A DNA stretch of 64,000 nt from Bordetella genomosp. 13 (GTDB lineage: Bacteria > Pseudomonadota > Gammaproteobacteria > Burkholderiales > Burkholderiaceae_B): NCBI RefSeq assembly GCF_002119665.1, contig NZ_CP021111.1, forward strand, positions 3,472,001 through 3,536,000, given 5' to 3'. The position numbers and the translations under genes were made by a program. This document shows, one piece after another, positions 52,733 through 62,441 of this stretch (the first letter of the stretch is position 1; each line of letters opens with the position of its first letter). The notes below the pieces were generated by a model, which saw nothing but the letters and a program-made list of their open reading frames with translations, ran no database searches and was not told the DNA's origin.

Positions 52733-53374
52733 CTACTTGTTGGGTTGCGGGGTGATGCGCAGGTAGGGACGCACCGCCTTGTAGCCCTTGGGGAATTTCT
52801 CGGCGATCACCGCCTCGTCCTTCAGCGAGGGCACGATGATGACGTCGTCGCCGTCTTCCCAGTTGACCGGCGTGGCCACGCTGTGGCTGTCGGTCAGCTG
52901 CAGCGAATCGATGACGCGCAGGATCTCGTTGAAGTTGCGCCCCGTGCTGGCCGGGTAGGTGATGATCAGGCGCACCTTCTTGGCCGGATCGATGATGAAC
53001 ACCGAACGCACCGTGGCGGTGGCGCTGGCGTTGGGGTGGATCATGTCGTAAAGCTCGGAGACCTTGCGGTCTTCGTCGGCCAGGATGGGGAAGTTCACCG
53101 TGGTGGACTGCGTGTCGTTGATGTCGTCGATCCACTTCGTGTGCGACTCGGCGCCATCCACCGACAGGGCCAGCACCTTGACGTTGCGGCGGGCGAATTC
53201 ATCGGCCAGCTTGGCCGTGTAGCCCAGTTCGGTGGTGCACACGGGCGTGAAATCGGCCGGATGCGAGAACAGCACGCCCCATTTGTCGCCCAGGTACTCG
53301 TGGAAGCGGATGAGACCCTGCGACGATTGCTGTTCGAAATCGGGGGCGGTATCGCCCAGGCGGAGTTGAGGCAT
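52733..53374 (-). CDS. 1-Cys peroxiredoxin (Prx6 type)
   Basis: A 213-residue peroxidase. SHPADFTPVCTTELGYTAKL holds the peroxidatic Cys; no resolving Cys is obvious. The C-terminal half (VRPYLRITPQPNK end, VNWEDGDDVIIVPSLKDEAV) is that of the Prx6/LsfA group. It detoxifies hydrogen peroxide and lipid peroxides. Members are often near sulfur genes (lsfA was found in sulfate-starved Pseudomonas), and that is the setting here. It has its own terminator. Confidence 0.93.
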   Translation of the reverse strand: MPQLRLGDTAPDFEQQSSQGLIRFHEYLGDKWGVLFSHPADFTPVCTTELGYTAKLADEFARRNVKVLALSVDGAESHTKWIDDINDTQSTTVNFPILADEDRKVSELYDMIHPNASATATVRSVFIIDPAKKVRLIITYPASTGRNFNEILRVIDSLQLTDSHSVATPVNWEDGDDVIIVPSLKDEAVIAEKFPKGYKAVRPYLRITPQPNK

Positions 53375-53458
53375 GTTTATCTCCCTGATGTCAGGTTGGT
53401 GAGCCGATCGATTCTTTCATCAAACCAAATCGGGCGGAAATATCGAACGCATATAACC

Positions 53459-55303
53459 TTATGCAATATCCGCCTGCGCCGCGCAGGCGTCGGCCACATC
53501 GCTGCTGCGCACCGCCGACGACAGCGCCAGCGCGCGGGGCAGTATGTGCGCGCCATAGAACAGCGCCGTGGCGAGCTTGTGGCGGTAGAACGGATCGGCG
53601 TCGGCGCGTGCCGCCAGCTTGCGCCGGCATGCCAGCGCCGCGCGGGCCATCTGCCAGCCGCCCAGCACCGTGCCGGCCAGCATCAGATAGGGCACGCTGC
53701 CGGCGAAGACGGCGCGCACGTTCGACGAGGCGTTCTCGAGAATAAAGCCCACCGCGTGCTCGTAGGCCTGGATGGCCTGGTCCAGGTTGTCGCGCAAGAG
53801 GCGCAGGCCGGCGCGGTCGGCCTCGTCGGCTCGCGCCACTTCGGCCTCGACGGCCTTCAGCGTGTCGCGCATCGCGGCGACGATGGCATACGCCGTGGCG
53901 CCGCCGTCGCGCAGCGTCTTGCGGCCGACCAGGTCGTTGGCCTGGATGGCGGTGGTGCCCTCATAGATAGGCAGGATGCGCGCGTCGCGATAGTGTTGCG
54001 CGGCGCCGGTCTCCTCGATGAAACCCATGCCCCCGTGCACCTGCACGCCCAGCGAGGCCACCTCGACCGCGGACTCGGTGGAGAAGCCTTTCACCACCGG
54101 CACCAGGTACTCATAGAGCGCGCGGTTGCGCGACCGCACCTCGGCATCGGTATGGTGCGTGCCCTTGTCGTGCGCGGCCGCGGCGACGTAGGACACGGCG
54201 CGCGCCGCGTCGGTCAACGCGCGCATCGTCAGCAGCATGCGCTGCACGTCGGGATGGTGGGCGATCGACACGGGGCCCGCCGAGCCCTCCACCGCACGCC
54301 CCTGGATGCGCTCGCGCGCATAGGCCAGCGCCTGCTGGGTGGCTCGCTCGGACACGCCGATGCCCTGCTGTCCCACGGAATAGCGGGCCGCATTCATCAT
54401 GATGAACATGTACTCGAGACCGCGGTTCTGCTCGCCCACCAGATAGCCGACGGCGCCCTCGCCCACCTCGCCCTTGCCCGAGCCATACAGCAACACCGCG
54501 GTGGGGCTGCCATGGATGCCCAGCTTGTGCTCCAGCGAGGCGCACCACACGTCGTTGCGCTTGCCCAGGTTGCCGGCGTCGTCGACGAGGAACTTCGGCA
54601 CGATGAACAGCGAGATGCCCTTCACCCCAGCCGGCGCGTCCGGCGTGCGGGCCAGCACCAGGTGGATGATGTTCTCGGCGAGATCGTGCTCGCCATAGGT
54701 GATGAAGATCTTCTGGCCCGTCAGCCGGTAGCTGCCATCGTCCTGGCGCACGGCGCGCGTGGAAATCAGCGCAAGGTCCGAACCGGCCTGCGGTTCGGTC
54801 AGGTTCATGGTGCCGGTCCACTTGCCGCCGATCAGGTTGGGCACGAACTGCTTGCGCTGCGGCTCGGAACCCACCGTCAACAGCGCCTCGATCACCCCGT
54901 CAGTCAGCATGGGGCACAGCGAGAAAGCCAGGCTGGCCGCCTGGATGTTCTCGCCGGCGGGCGCGGCCACCAGGTGCGGCAGGCCCTGGCCGCCCCAACG
55001 CTGGGGATGCTGCAGGCCCTGCCAGCCGCCCTCGGCGTATTGCCGAAACGCCTGCGCGTAACCGGGCGTGGTGGTGACCGAGCCGTTCTCGCACACAGGG
55101 GGCTGCCGTTCGGCCTTGTCGTTCAGCGGCCCCACCACCTCGGCGACGAAGCGCGCGTTTTCTTCGAGGATGGCGTCCACCAGGTCCGGAGTGATTTCCT
55201 CGAAGCCCGGCAGCTTGAGCACGTCGGCCAATCCAGCCAGTTCATCGAGCGCGAACCGGATATCGCGCACAGGGGGAGTGAAGGGGATCAAGCTCGTCTC
55301 CAT
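53459..55303 (-). CDS. Acyl-CoA dehydrogenase (about 600-residue FadE-like type)
   Basis: A 614-residue flavoprotein. MNLTEPQAGSDLALISTRAV and KIFITYGEHDLAENIIHLVL are FAD and substrate segments, GGMGFIEETGAAQHYRDARI and PIYEGTTAIQANDL the C-terminal dimer/FAD contacts with the likely catalytic Glu in YEGT. A C-terminal extension of about 130 residues is seen in the long proteobacterial acyl-CoA dehydrogenases. It would pass electrons to the ETF encoded at 59.7-61.4 kb. Monocistronic as far as can be seen. Confidence 0.9.
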   Translation of the reverse strand: METSLIPFTPPVRDIRFALDELAGLADVLKLPGFEEITPDLVDAILEENARFVAEVVGPLNDKAERQPPVCENGSVTTTPGYAQAFRQYAEGGWQGLQHPQRWGGQGLPHLVAAPAGENIQAASLAFSLCPMLTDGVIEALLTVGSEPQRKQFVPNLIGGKWTGTMNLTEPQAGSDLALISTRAVRQDDGSYRLTGQKIFITYGEHDLAENIIHLVLARTPDAPAGVKGISLFIVPKFLVDDAGNLGKRNDVWCASLEHKLGIHGSPTAVLLYGSGKGEVGEGAVGYLVGEQNRGLEYMFIMMNAARYSVGQQGIGVSERATQQALAYARERIQGRAVEGSAGPVSIAHHPDVQRMLLTMRALTDAARAVSYVAAAAHDKGTHHTDAEVRSRNRALYEYLVPVVKGFSTESAVEVASLGVQVHGGMGFIEETGAAQHYRDARILPIYEGTTAIQANDLVGRKTLRDGGATAYAIVAAMRDTLKAVEAEVARADEADRAGLRLLRDNLDQAIQAYEHAVGFILENASSNVRAVFAGSVPYLMLAGTVLGGWQMARAALACRRKLAARADADPFYRHKLATALFYGAHILPRALALSSAVRSSDVADACAAQADIA

Positions 55304-55461
55304 TTGCTGTTGTGCCAGGGGCCGACCGGCGTTCTGCGCCGCCGGGGGAACTTACCGACCACCGCGCCATTGTCGCGGCTGACTCCAAGCCCAATGCTAC
55401 CCGGAAATCCGGAGGCATCCCCGCCTTGCGCACGCGCTTGCCAGCGCCGCGCGGCATCCAC

Positions 55462-55480
55462 TAGAATGAAAATAATTCGC
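55462..55480 (+). promoter_or_regulatory. Fur box upstream of the sigma factor gene
   Basis: TAGAATGAAAATAATTCGC matches 13 of 19 positions of the Fur consensus. It is 47 bases ahead of the GTG start of the ECF sigma gene, the normal arrangement for FecI-type systems. Confidence 0.65.
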
Positions 55481-55527
55481 ATCCTCAGCACCGCCGGACG
55501 TACGCCGCGGACACGAGAAAGATCCCG

Positions 55528-56064
55528 GTGGCCTCCAACCCGCTTTCCCATCCCCAGCAGATCGAAACCCTGTACGCCGACCATCATGGCTGGCTGCAGC
55601 GCTGGCTGCGCCACAAGCTCGGCGACGCCCATCATGCCGCCGACTTGGCGCAGGACACGTTCGTGCGCATCATGGCCTCGCGCGATGCCTTGCTGGGCAT
55701 CCGGGAACCGCGCGCCTACCTGACCTCCACCGCCAAATGGCTGCTCGCCGACCGCGCCCGACGCCAGGCGATCGAACAGGCCTATCTGGCCGAACTGGCG
55801 GTGCTGGCCGACTCGCTGCCCTGCCATCCTTCGCCAGACGAGGTGCTGATGGCGGTGCAGGCGCTGGAACAGATAGGCGCCGCTCTCGACGCGGTGTCGC
55901 CCCGGATGCGCGAAGCATTCCTGCGCCATTACCTGGATGGGCAGACCCACGCGGCTATCGCTGCGGACCTCGGCGTCTCGAAACGGATGGTGCAGAAGTA
56001 CCTGGTGCAGGTGCTGCTGCAGTGCCGCGCGCTGTGTCCGGCCCTGGACGAGTGCCGCCCATGA
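55528..56064 (+). CDS. ECF sigma factor, FecI type
   Basis: A 178-residue sigma factor with region 2 (TLYADHHGWLQRWLRHKLGD, AADLAQDTFVRIM) and region 4 (SPRMREAFLRHYLDGQTHAA). Start is GTG 55528. It overlaps fecR by 4 bases. The system (sigma, FecR, STN-type receptor) is cell-surface signalling: ferric siderophore binding outside activates the sigma factor, which transcribes the receptor. Confidence 0.93.
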   Translation: MASNPLSHPQQIETLYADHHGWLQRWLRHKLGDAHHAADLAQDTFVRIMASRDALLGIREPRAYLTSTAKWLLADRARRQAIEQAYLAELAVLADSLPCHPSPDEVLMAVQALEQIGAALDAVSPRMREAFLRHYLDGQTHAAIAADLGVSKRMVQKYLVQVLLQCRALCPALDECRP

Positions 56065-57116
56065 CGTCCGGCATGTCCCCGCCTTTCGCTGCCGCGCCGC
56101 CGCCCGATGCGCTGGCCGAGCAGGCAGCGCAATGGATCGTGCTGCTGACCGACGACGACGCGGCCGAGCGCGAACGCGCACACCGCGAGTTCGACGACTG
56201 GAAGCGCGCCGATCCGCGCCATGCCGCGGCGGCGGCGGACATGGAAGCCCTGCTCGGCCGCGTGAGGACCCTGCGCGGCCAGGCCGCGGGCAGCGCCCGC
56301 CCGGTCCGCGCGGCCCTGGACGCCGCACGGGCCCATGCCGGCAAGCGCCAGCGCGCCAGGCGCCGCAATGCCGCGTTCGCCGCCGTCGCGCTTGTACTGG
56401 GCGCGGCGCTCTGGGCAGCGCTAGGCGTGCCGACCTTCGCCCACCTGACGGCCGACCTGCGCACCTCGACGGGACAGTGGCGCATGCAGACCCTGCCGGA
56501 CGGCAGCCGCATCACCCTCGGCAGCGACAGCGCCGTCGACCTGCGCTACGACAGTCATCGCCGCGAGATCGAGCTGTTGCGGGGCGACATACTCATCGAG
56601 GTGGCCAGCGACGCCGGCCGGCCCTTCCTGGTCGACACATCGCACGGACGCATCCGCGCGCTGGGCACGCGCTTCGTGGTCGAGCGCGGCGACGACGCCA
56701 CGCGGCTGGGCATGATCGAATCCGCCACCTCGGTGCAGGCGGCCGCCCAGCGCAATGCCGGCGATGAGGCCGCGGTGCGCGTGCACGCCGGCGAGCAGGT
56801 GCGTATCACGGCCACCTCGGTCGGCGCCGTGCGTCCCGTCGACGCTGAGGCGCTGGAAGAGGCGTGGCGACGGCGGCAACTGGTGGTCGACGACCGGCCG
56901 CTGTCAGAGGTCCTGGACACGTTGCGGCGGCACCGGCCGGGCATGATGCGCTACGACCGCGCCCAGATCGCACACATCCGCGTCAGCGCGGTATTGCCGC
57001 TCGACGCCCCGGACCGCGCGCTAGCGCTGCTGCAGGCCAGTTTCCCGGCGCTGCGGGTGCGCACCTACACCCCTTACCTAGTGCTCGTCGACGCCCCGCC
57101 ACGCGCCCCGCGCTGA
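56061..57116 (+). CDS. FecR-family anti-sigma regulator
   Basis: A 351-residue inner-membrane protein. The N-terminal cytoplasmic DUF4880-like part (EQAAQWIVLLTDDDAAERER, FDDWKRADPRHA) binds the sigma factor, one membrane helix follows at about residues 103-122, then the FecR domain (LPDGSRITLGSDSAVDLRYD, GDILIEVASDAGRPFLVDTS). It carries the signal from the receptor's STN domain. It sits between the sigma and receptor genes. Confidence 0.93.
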   Translation: MTSGMSPPFAAAPPPDALAEQAAQWIVLLTDDDAAERERAHREFDDWKRADPRHAAAAADMEALLGRVRTLRGQAAGSARPVRAALDAARAHAGKRQRARRRNAAFAAVALVLGAALWAALGVPTFAHLTADLRTSTGQWRMQTLPDGSRITLGSDSAVDLRYDSHRREIELLRGDILIEVASDAGRPFLVDTSHGRIRALGTRFVVERGDDATRLGMIESATSVQAAAQRNAGDEAAVRVHAGEQVRITATSVGAVRPVDAEALEEAWRRRQLVVDDRPLSEVLDTLRRHRPGMMRYDRAQIAHIRVSAVLPLDAPDRALALLQASFPALRVRTYTPYLVLVDAPPRAPR

Positions 57117-57211
57117 GTCTTGGGGCGAAGCGGGTCGTCGCATCCTCCGGTTCCACTTTCCGTTTCTCGTTCGTCAAACCGTGGGAAACCACAAACACGA
57201 GGAAACGTCTC

Positions 57212-59638
57212 ATGTCCTTCTTCATTGCCGCGCCGAACGACGGACGCAGCCGTCCGGCGCGCCTGTCGCCGGCCGCCCTGGCGCTGCGCGCCGCCCTGGC
57301 CGCCTTCGTTCCGCTGGGATCGGCCTGCGTGGCCGCCGCGCACGCGCAGGCCGCGCCCGGCGCCATCGAATACGACATACCCGCCGGACCGTTGGCTTCC
57401 GCGCTGAACCGCTATGCACAGCAATCGGGCGTCTCCATCGTCATGGACGCCGGCCGGCTGCGCGGATTGAACACACCGGGCCTGCAGGGCCGCCATACGG
57501 TCCAGGAAGGCTTCGACCAGCTGTTGCGAGGCAGCGGCTACGCCGCCAGCCGCACCGGGTCGGGCTACGTGCTGCGCCCGGCGCCACCGGCCGCGCCGCA
57601 GGCCGTGCCGACGCTGCCCGCCGTCACCACGGTAGGCAGTTGGAACAGCGCGGTGGGCGCCGGCTACGTGGCCGAGGAAAGCCACGCCGGCACCAAGACG
57701 GACACGCCGCTGATCGAGACGCCGCAGGCCGTCACCGTCACCACGCGGACGGAACTGGACGATCGCAAGGTGCAGTCGCTGACCGAGGCCATCGCCTACA
57801 CGCCGGGCGTGCGCACCGAGCAAAGCGGCTTCGACCCCCGCTTCGACGCTTTCACGGTCCGCGGCTTCGATATGACCTACAACGGCATCTATCGCGATGG
57901 TCTGCGATTGCCCGGCTCGAGCATGTCGGTGTTCAAGATCGAGCCCTATGGCGTGGAAAGCGTCACCGTGCTGCGGGGCCCCAGTTCGGCGCTGTATGGG
58001 CTGGGCTCGCCGGGCGGCGTGGTCGACGTCACCTCGAAGCGCCCGGTGGATGAGCCGTTCGGCGAGGTCGAGTTGCAGACCGGCAATTACCAGCGCAAGC
58101 AGGGCCAGTTCGACATCGGAGGCCGCGCCGACGACAGCGGCCAGTGGCTGTACCGCCTGACCGGCGTGGTGCGCGATGCCGGCTCGCCCAACATACTGGG
58201 TCGCGGCACGGACGACATGACCTTCATCGCCCCGGCCCTGACCTGGAAGCCCGACGCGCGCACCAGCATCACCCTGCTGGGCGAATACCAGAAGTCCAAG
58301 ACGCCGGCCGCGCTTCCCGCCTATGCCTGGACCGGATCCGCGGACGACGGTTCGCCCGGCGTGCTGGACGACTACAACGAGCAGACGCAGGAGCAGTACC
58401 GCGTCGGCTACCTGGCCGAACATCGCGTGAACGACGCGCTTACCGTGCGCCAGAACCTGCGGTACGGCCGCGCCAACACCCACGTGCGCTACACCTCCCT
58501 GGGCGAGACTGACGAGGCCACGCAGACCATCGGCCGCTCCACCGGCTACGTCCACGACCGGATGACTTCCTTCGTCGTCGACAACCAGGTCCAGGCGGAC
58601 TTCTCGGCCGCCGGCATGCGGCACACCGTGCTGGCCGGCCTGGACTATTCGCGCCTGTCGCTGGACGGCGGCATCGGCTTCGGCGAAGCCTCGCCCGTCG
58701 ACGCGAGCACGCTGGAGCCGCTGGGCCCCGTGAACGATCCGCCGTCGACATACTCGCGCTATAACCGCAGCCAGCGCCAGACCGGCCTGTACCTGCAAGA
58801 GCAGGCCAGGTTCGACCGCTGGGTCCTGACGCTTACCGGCCGCCACGACTGGAGCACCACCATCACCGACGACCTGTTGGCGAGCAGCCGGCAGAAGGCC
58901 ATCGACCGGAAGTTCACCGGACGCGCCGGCCTGACCTACGTGTTCGACAACGGCATCGCGCCGTACGCCAGCTACTCCACCTCGTTCTCGCCCAACCTGG
59001 GCGCCGGCATGGACGGCAGCGCTTTCGCGCCCACGACGGCCAAACAGGTGGAGGTGGGTGTCAAGTATGCTCCGCCGGGCCAGGACGGCTACGTGGCCGC
59101 GTCGCTCTTCCAGCTGACGCAGAACCACAGCCTCGTCACCGATCCGGACAACCCGCTCTTCCAGGTCCAGACCGGCGAGGTGCGTTCGCGAGGCGTCGAA
59201 CTGGAAGCCGCCCTCGAGGTGGTCCGCGGACTGAACCTGCGCGGCGCCTATACCTACCTGGCGGCCGTCAACCGCGCGGGCGACGAGGCCACCGTGGGAC
59301 GTACGCTGTCGGGCACGCCGCGGCACAACTTCTCGCTATGGGCCGACTACGAATTCCAACCCGATACGGCGCTGGCCGGCCTGGGATTGGGATTCGGCGT
59401 GCGCTACACCGGCACCAGCTGGGGCGATGCCGGCAACACCTTCAGCAACTCGCCGCACACGCTGGCCGACGCGAAGATCAGCTACGACCTGGAGCGCCTC
59501 GACTCGCGCTTCAAGGGCTGGAGCACGCAGGTCAACGCCCGAAACCTGTTCGATCGCGAATACACCACCTGCGACGCGGGCTACTGCTATCTCGGCAGCC
59601 GGCGCACGGTGATCGCCAGCGTCCGGTATCGCTGGTAG
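57212..59638 (+). CDS. TonB-dependent siderophore receptor with signalling (STN) domain
   Basis: An 808-residue outer-membrane receptor. Start MSFFIAAPNDGRSRPARL at 57212 behind AGGAAA. Signal peptide to about residue 47, then the STN domain (IEYDIPAGPLASALNRYAQQ, YAASRTGSGYVLRPAP), then the TonB box region and plug (SLTEAIAYTPGVRTEQSG, FTVRGFDMTYNGIYRDGLRL), and the barrel ending in aromatic SVRYRW. It belongs to the FhuE/FpvA hydroxamate-type transducing receptors; the ligand is unknown. No siderophore biosynthesis genes are nearby, so uptake of a xenosiderophore is likely. Confidence 0.93.
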   Translation: MSFFIAAPNDGRSRPARLSPAALALRAALAAFVPLGSACVAAAHAQAAPGAIEYDIPAGPLASALNRYAQQSGVSIVMDAGRLRGLNTPGLQGRHTVQEGFDQLLRGSGYAASRTGSGYVLRPAPPAAPQAVPTLPAVTTVGSWNSAVGAGYVAEESHAGTKTDTPLIETPQAVTVTTRTELDDRKVQSLTEAIAYTPGVRTEQSGFDPRFDAFTVRGFDMTYNGIYRDGLRLPGSSMSVFKIEPYGVESVTVLRGPSSALYGLGSPGGVVDVTSKRPVDEPFGEVELQTGNYQRKQGQFDIGGRADDSGQWLYRLTGVVRDAGSPNILGRGTDDMTFIAPALTWKPDARTSITLLGEYQKSKTPAALPAYAWTGSADDGSPGVLDDYNEQTQEQYRVGYLAEHRVNDALTVRQNLRYGRANTHVRYTSLGETDEATQTIGRSTGYVHDRMTSFVVDNQVQADFSAAGMRHTVLAGLDYSRLSLDGGIGFGEASPVDASTLEPLGPVNDPPSTYSRYNRSQRQTGLYLQEQARFDRWVLTLTGRHDWSTTITDDLLASSRQKAIDRKFTGRAGLTYVFDNGIAPYASYSTSFSPNLGAGMDGSAFAPTTAKQVEVGVKYAPPGQDGYVAASLFQLTQNHSLVTDPDNPLFQVQTGEVRSRGVELEAALEVVRGLNLRGAYTYLAAVNRAGDEATVGRTLSGTPRHNFSLWADYEFQPDTALAGLGLGFGVRYTGTSWGDAGNTFSNSPHTLADAKISYDLERLDSRFKGWSTQVNARNLFDREYTTCDAGYCYLGSRRTVIASVRYRW

Positions 59639-59670
59639 GCCGCGGCCGCACGCCGCCGGGCGGCAGGAAT

Positions 59671-59706
59671 GCAAACGCCCGTCCAGGCAACTGGACGGGC
59701 GTTTGC
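59671..59706. terminator. Bidirectional terminator between the receptor and etfA
   Basis: GCAAACGCCCGTCCAG (59671-59686), loop GCAA, CTGGACGGGCGTTTGC (59691-59706): a perfect 16-bp stem between convergent genes. T-runs are short on both sides. Confidence 0.85.
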
Positions 59707-59756
59707 ATGGAACAGGCGGCGCGGCCAGGCGCGGCCGGCCGCAGGCGATGACGGCC

Positions 59757-60686
59757 TTACAGCGCCGACGTCAGTTCGGGCACGACCGTGAACAGATCGC
59801 CGACGAGCCCATAATCGGCCACGCCGAAGATCGGGGCTTCGGGATCCTTGTTGATGGCCACGATGACCTTGGAATCCTTCATGCCGGCCAGGTGCTGGAT
59901 GGCGCCCGAGATACCCACTGCCACGTACAGCTGCGGGGCAACGATCTTGCCGGTCTGGCCGACCTGCCAGTCGTTGGGGGCATAGCCCGCGTCGACCGCG
60001 GCGCGCGAGGCGCCCAGGGCCGCGCCCAGCTTGTCGGCCAGCGGATCCAGGATCTTGAAGTTCTCGGCGCTGCCCAGGCCGCGTCCGCCCGAGACCACTA
60101 CCCGCGCGCCGGCCAGTTCGGGACGGTCGCTCTTGGCGACTTCGCGGCCGACGAACGTCGACTTGCCCGAGTCGGCCACGGCCTCGACCGCTTCGACCGC
60201 GGCCGAGCCGCCTTCGGCGGCAGCGCCGTCGAACGCGGTGGTACGCACCGTGATGACCTTGACCGAGTCGCCCGACTGCACGGTGGCGATGGCGTTGCCG
60301 GCGTAGATGGGACGCTGGAACGTGTCGGCGGATTCGACCGAGATGATGTCGGAGATCTGCGCGACGTCGAGCTTGGCGGCCACGCGCGGAGCCACGTTCT
60401 TGCCCGCGGCGGTGGCAGGGAACAGGATGTGGCTGTACGAAGCGGCCACGGCCAGCACCTGCGCCGCGACGTTTTCGGCCAGGCCTTCGGCCAGTTGCGG
60501 CGCGTCGGCCAGCAGCACCTTGGCCACGCCGGCCACGCGCGCGGCCTCGTCGGCAACGCCGCGGGCGTTGGAGCCGGCGACCAGGACGTGCACGTCGCCG
60601 CCGATCTTCGCGGCGGCGGCCACGGCGTTCAGGGTCGCGCCCTTGAGCTGGGCGTTATCGTGTTCGGCAATTACCAGAGTCGTCAT
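59757..60686 (-). CDS. etfA: Electron transfer flavoprotein alpha subunit
   Basis: A 309-residue ETF subunit starting [20 protein letters not shown] at 60686, 2 bases after etfB, with AGGTGG ahead. The FAD domain is C-terminal ([39 protein letters not shown] then [11 protein letters not shown]). Together with EtfB it takes electrons from acyl-CoA dehydrogenases and passes them to ETF:quinone oxidoreductase. Confidence 0.96.
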   Translation of the reverse strand: MTTLVIAEHDNAQLKGATLNAVAAAAKIGGDVHVLVAGSNARGVADEAARVAGVAKVLLADAPQLAEGLAENVAAQVLAVAASYSHILFPATAAGKNVAPRVAAKLDVAQISDIISVESADTFQRPIYAGNAIATVQSGDSVKVITVRTTAFDGAAAEGGSAAVEAVEAVADSGKSTFVGREVAKSDRPELAGARVVVSGGRGLGSAENFKILDPLADKLGAALGASRAAVDAGYAPNDWQVGQTGKIVAPQLYVAVGISGAIQHLAGMKDSKVIVAINKDPEAPIFGVADYGLVGDLFTVVPELTSAL

Positions 60687-60688
60687 GA

Positions 60689-61438
60689 TCACACCACCTT
60701 CGCTTCGTTCTTCAGCTTGTCCACCAGCGCCGCCACGTCAGCGACCTTGATGCCCGCCTTGCGGCCGGGAGGCTCGGTGACCTTCAGCGTCTTCAGGCGC
60801 GGCGCGGGGTCCACGCCCAGATCCTGCGCGGACACGGTGTCCAGCGGCTTCTTCTTCGCCTTCATGATGTTGGGCAGCGTGACGTAGCGCGGCTCGTTCA
60901 GGCGCAGGTCGGTGGTGACGATGGCGGGCAGCGTCAGGGCCACCGTCTCGAGGCCGCCGTCGACCTCGCGGGTGACCGTGACCTTGCCGTCTGCCAGCTC
61001 GACCTTGCTGGCGAACGTGGCCTGCGGCCAGTCCAGCAGCGCGGCCAGCATCTGGCCGGTCTGGTTGGCGTCGTCGTCGATGGCCTGCTTGCCCAGGATG
61101 ACCAGCTGGGGTTGCTCTTTGTCGACCACCGCCTTCAGCAGCTTGGCCACGGCCAGCGGCTGCAGCTCGACATCGGTCTGCACCAGGATGCCGCGGTCGG
61201 CGCCGATGGCCATGGCGGTGCGCAGGGTTTCCTGCGCCTGGGACGCGCCGCACGAGACGGCGATGACCTCGGCGGCCGCGCCTTTCTCTTTCAGGCGCGT
61301 CGCCTCCTCGACCGCGATCTCGTCGAACGGGTTCATCGACATCTTCACATTCGCGATGTCCACGCCCGTCTGGTCCGATTTCACGCGCACCTTGACGTTG
61401 TAGTCAACGACGCGCTTGACAGGAACAAGCACCTTCAT
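60689..61438 (-). CDS. etfB: Electron transfer flavoprotein beta subunit
   Basis: A 249-residue ETF subunit starting [20 protein letters not shown] at 61438. AMGADRG-like [30 protein letters not shown] and [18 protein letters not shown] are hallmarks of EtfB. First gene of the etfBA operon. Confidence 0.97.
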   Translation of the reverse strand: MKVLVPVKRVVDYNVKVRVKSDQTGVDIANVKMSMNPFDEIAVEEATRLKEKGAAAEVIAVSCGASQAQETLRTAMAIGADRGILVQTDVELQPLAVAKLLKAVVDKEQPQLVILGKQAIDDDANQTGQMLAALLDWPQATFASKVELADGKVTVTREVDGGLETVALTLPAIVTTDLRLNEPRYVTLPNIMKAKKKPLDTVSAQDLGVDPAPRLKTLKVTEPPGRKAGIKVADVAALVDKLKNEAKVV

Positions 61439-61507
61439 CCAGCAGCCTCCAGATATGGAAATAGTCGCCCGGCACTTCCCGGGCCCGCAATGCACAATTT
61501 TTTGATT

Positions 61508-62431
61508 CTACAGCTTTGCCAGGGCGCGTATGTGCGCGACGACGCTGCGACCCAGCGCCGAAAGGTTGTAGCCGCCCTCGAGCGTGCTGACGATGCGGCC
61601 CTGCGCATGGCGCTCGGCCACCTGCACCAGCTGCTCGGTGATCCAGGCGTAGTCCGACTCGACCAGACCCATCTGGGCCATGTCGTCCTCGCGATGGGCG
61701 TCGAAACCTGCCGAGATCAGCACCAGCTCGGGACGATGCGCCTCGAGGCGCGGCAGCCACTGATCCAGCACGATGCTGCGCACCGCCGGCCCTGCCGTGT
61801 AGGCCTGCACCGGCACGTTCAGCATGTTGGCGGCGGGGTTCTCGGTGCCCGAATTGGGATAGAACGGATGCTGGAAGAAGCTGCACATCAGCACCCGCGG
61901 ATCGCCCGCGAAGGCCTGCTCGGTGCCGTTGCCGTGATGGACGTCGAAATCGATGATGGCCAGCCGCTGGACGCCGTGCACGGCCATGGCGTGCGCGGCC
62001 GCGATGGCCACGTTGTTCAGGAAGCAGAAGCCCATGGCCCGGGCCCGGCACGCGTGATGGCCGGGCGGGCGCACCGCGCAGAACGCGGTGGGGACCTCGC
62101 CGCCCATGACCGCGTCCACCGCCGCCACCGCCGCGCCCGCCGCGCGCAAGGCGGCCTGATAGGTGTGCGGGTTCATCAGGGTGTCGGGATCGATGGGCGT
62201 GTAGCCGCTGGCCGGCTGCCGCGCCTGCAGCGCATCGAGATACGCTTCGGCGTGCACGCGCAGGATGTCGGCGCGCGTGGCCTCCGGCGCCTCGCGCTCG
62301 TCCAGGTAGGACATCACGCCGCTGGCAAGCAGCTGGTCGGAAATGGCATCCAGCCTCTCCGGGCATTCGGGATGCCAGCCCCCCATTTCATGCAGGCGGC
62401 AAGACGGGTGGGTAAGATACATGGTCTCCAT
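61508..62431 (-). CDS. Histone deacetylase-like amidohydrolase (acetylpolyamine/class II HDAC family)
   Basis: A 307-residue zinc hydrolase: PPGHHACRARAMGFCFLNNV (catalytic His pair), IIDFDVHHGNGTEQ (metal Asp/His) and SAGFDAHREDDMAQMGL (metal Asp). Bacterial members deacetylate polyamines or other acetylated small molecules; a polyamine importer is in the window but 40 kb away. Starts at 62431, 62422 or 62449 are all in frame. The 5' end meets the mltB-like gene on the other strand. Confidence 0.88.
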   Translation of the reverse strand: METMYLTHPSCRLHEMGGWHPECPERLDAISDQLLASGVMSYLDEREAPEATRADILRVHAEAYLDALQARQPASGYTPIDPDTLMNPHTYQAALRAAGAAVAAVDAVMGGEVPTAFCAVRPPGHHACRARAMGFCFLNNVAIAAAHAMAVHGVQRLAIIDFDVHHGNGTEQAFAGDPRVLMCSFFQHPFYPNSGTENPAANMLNVPVQAYTAGPAVRSIVLDQWLPRLEAHRPELVLISAGFDAHREDDMAQMGLVESDYAWITEQLVQVAERHAQGRIVSTLEGGYNLSALGRSVVAHIRALAKL

Positions 62432-62441
62432 AGGGAAGATT

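Noticed and set aside
57074..59326. 750-codon antisense frame over the siderophore receptor
   Set aside because: Shadow of a receptor with clear domains on the plus strand.
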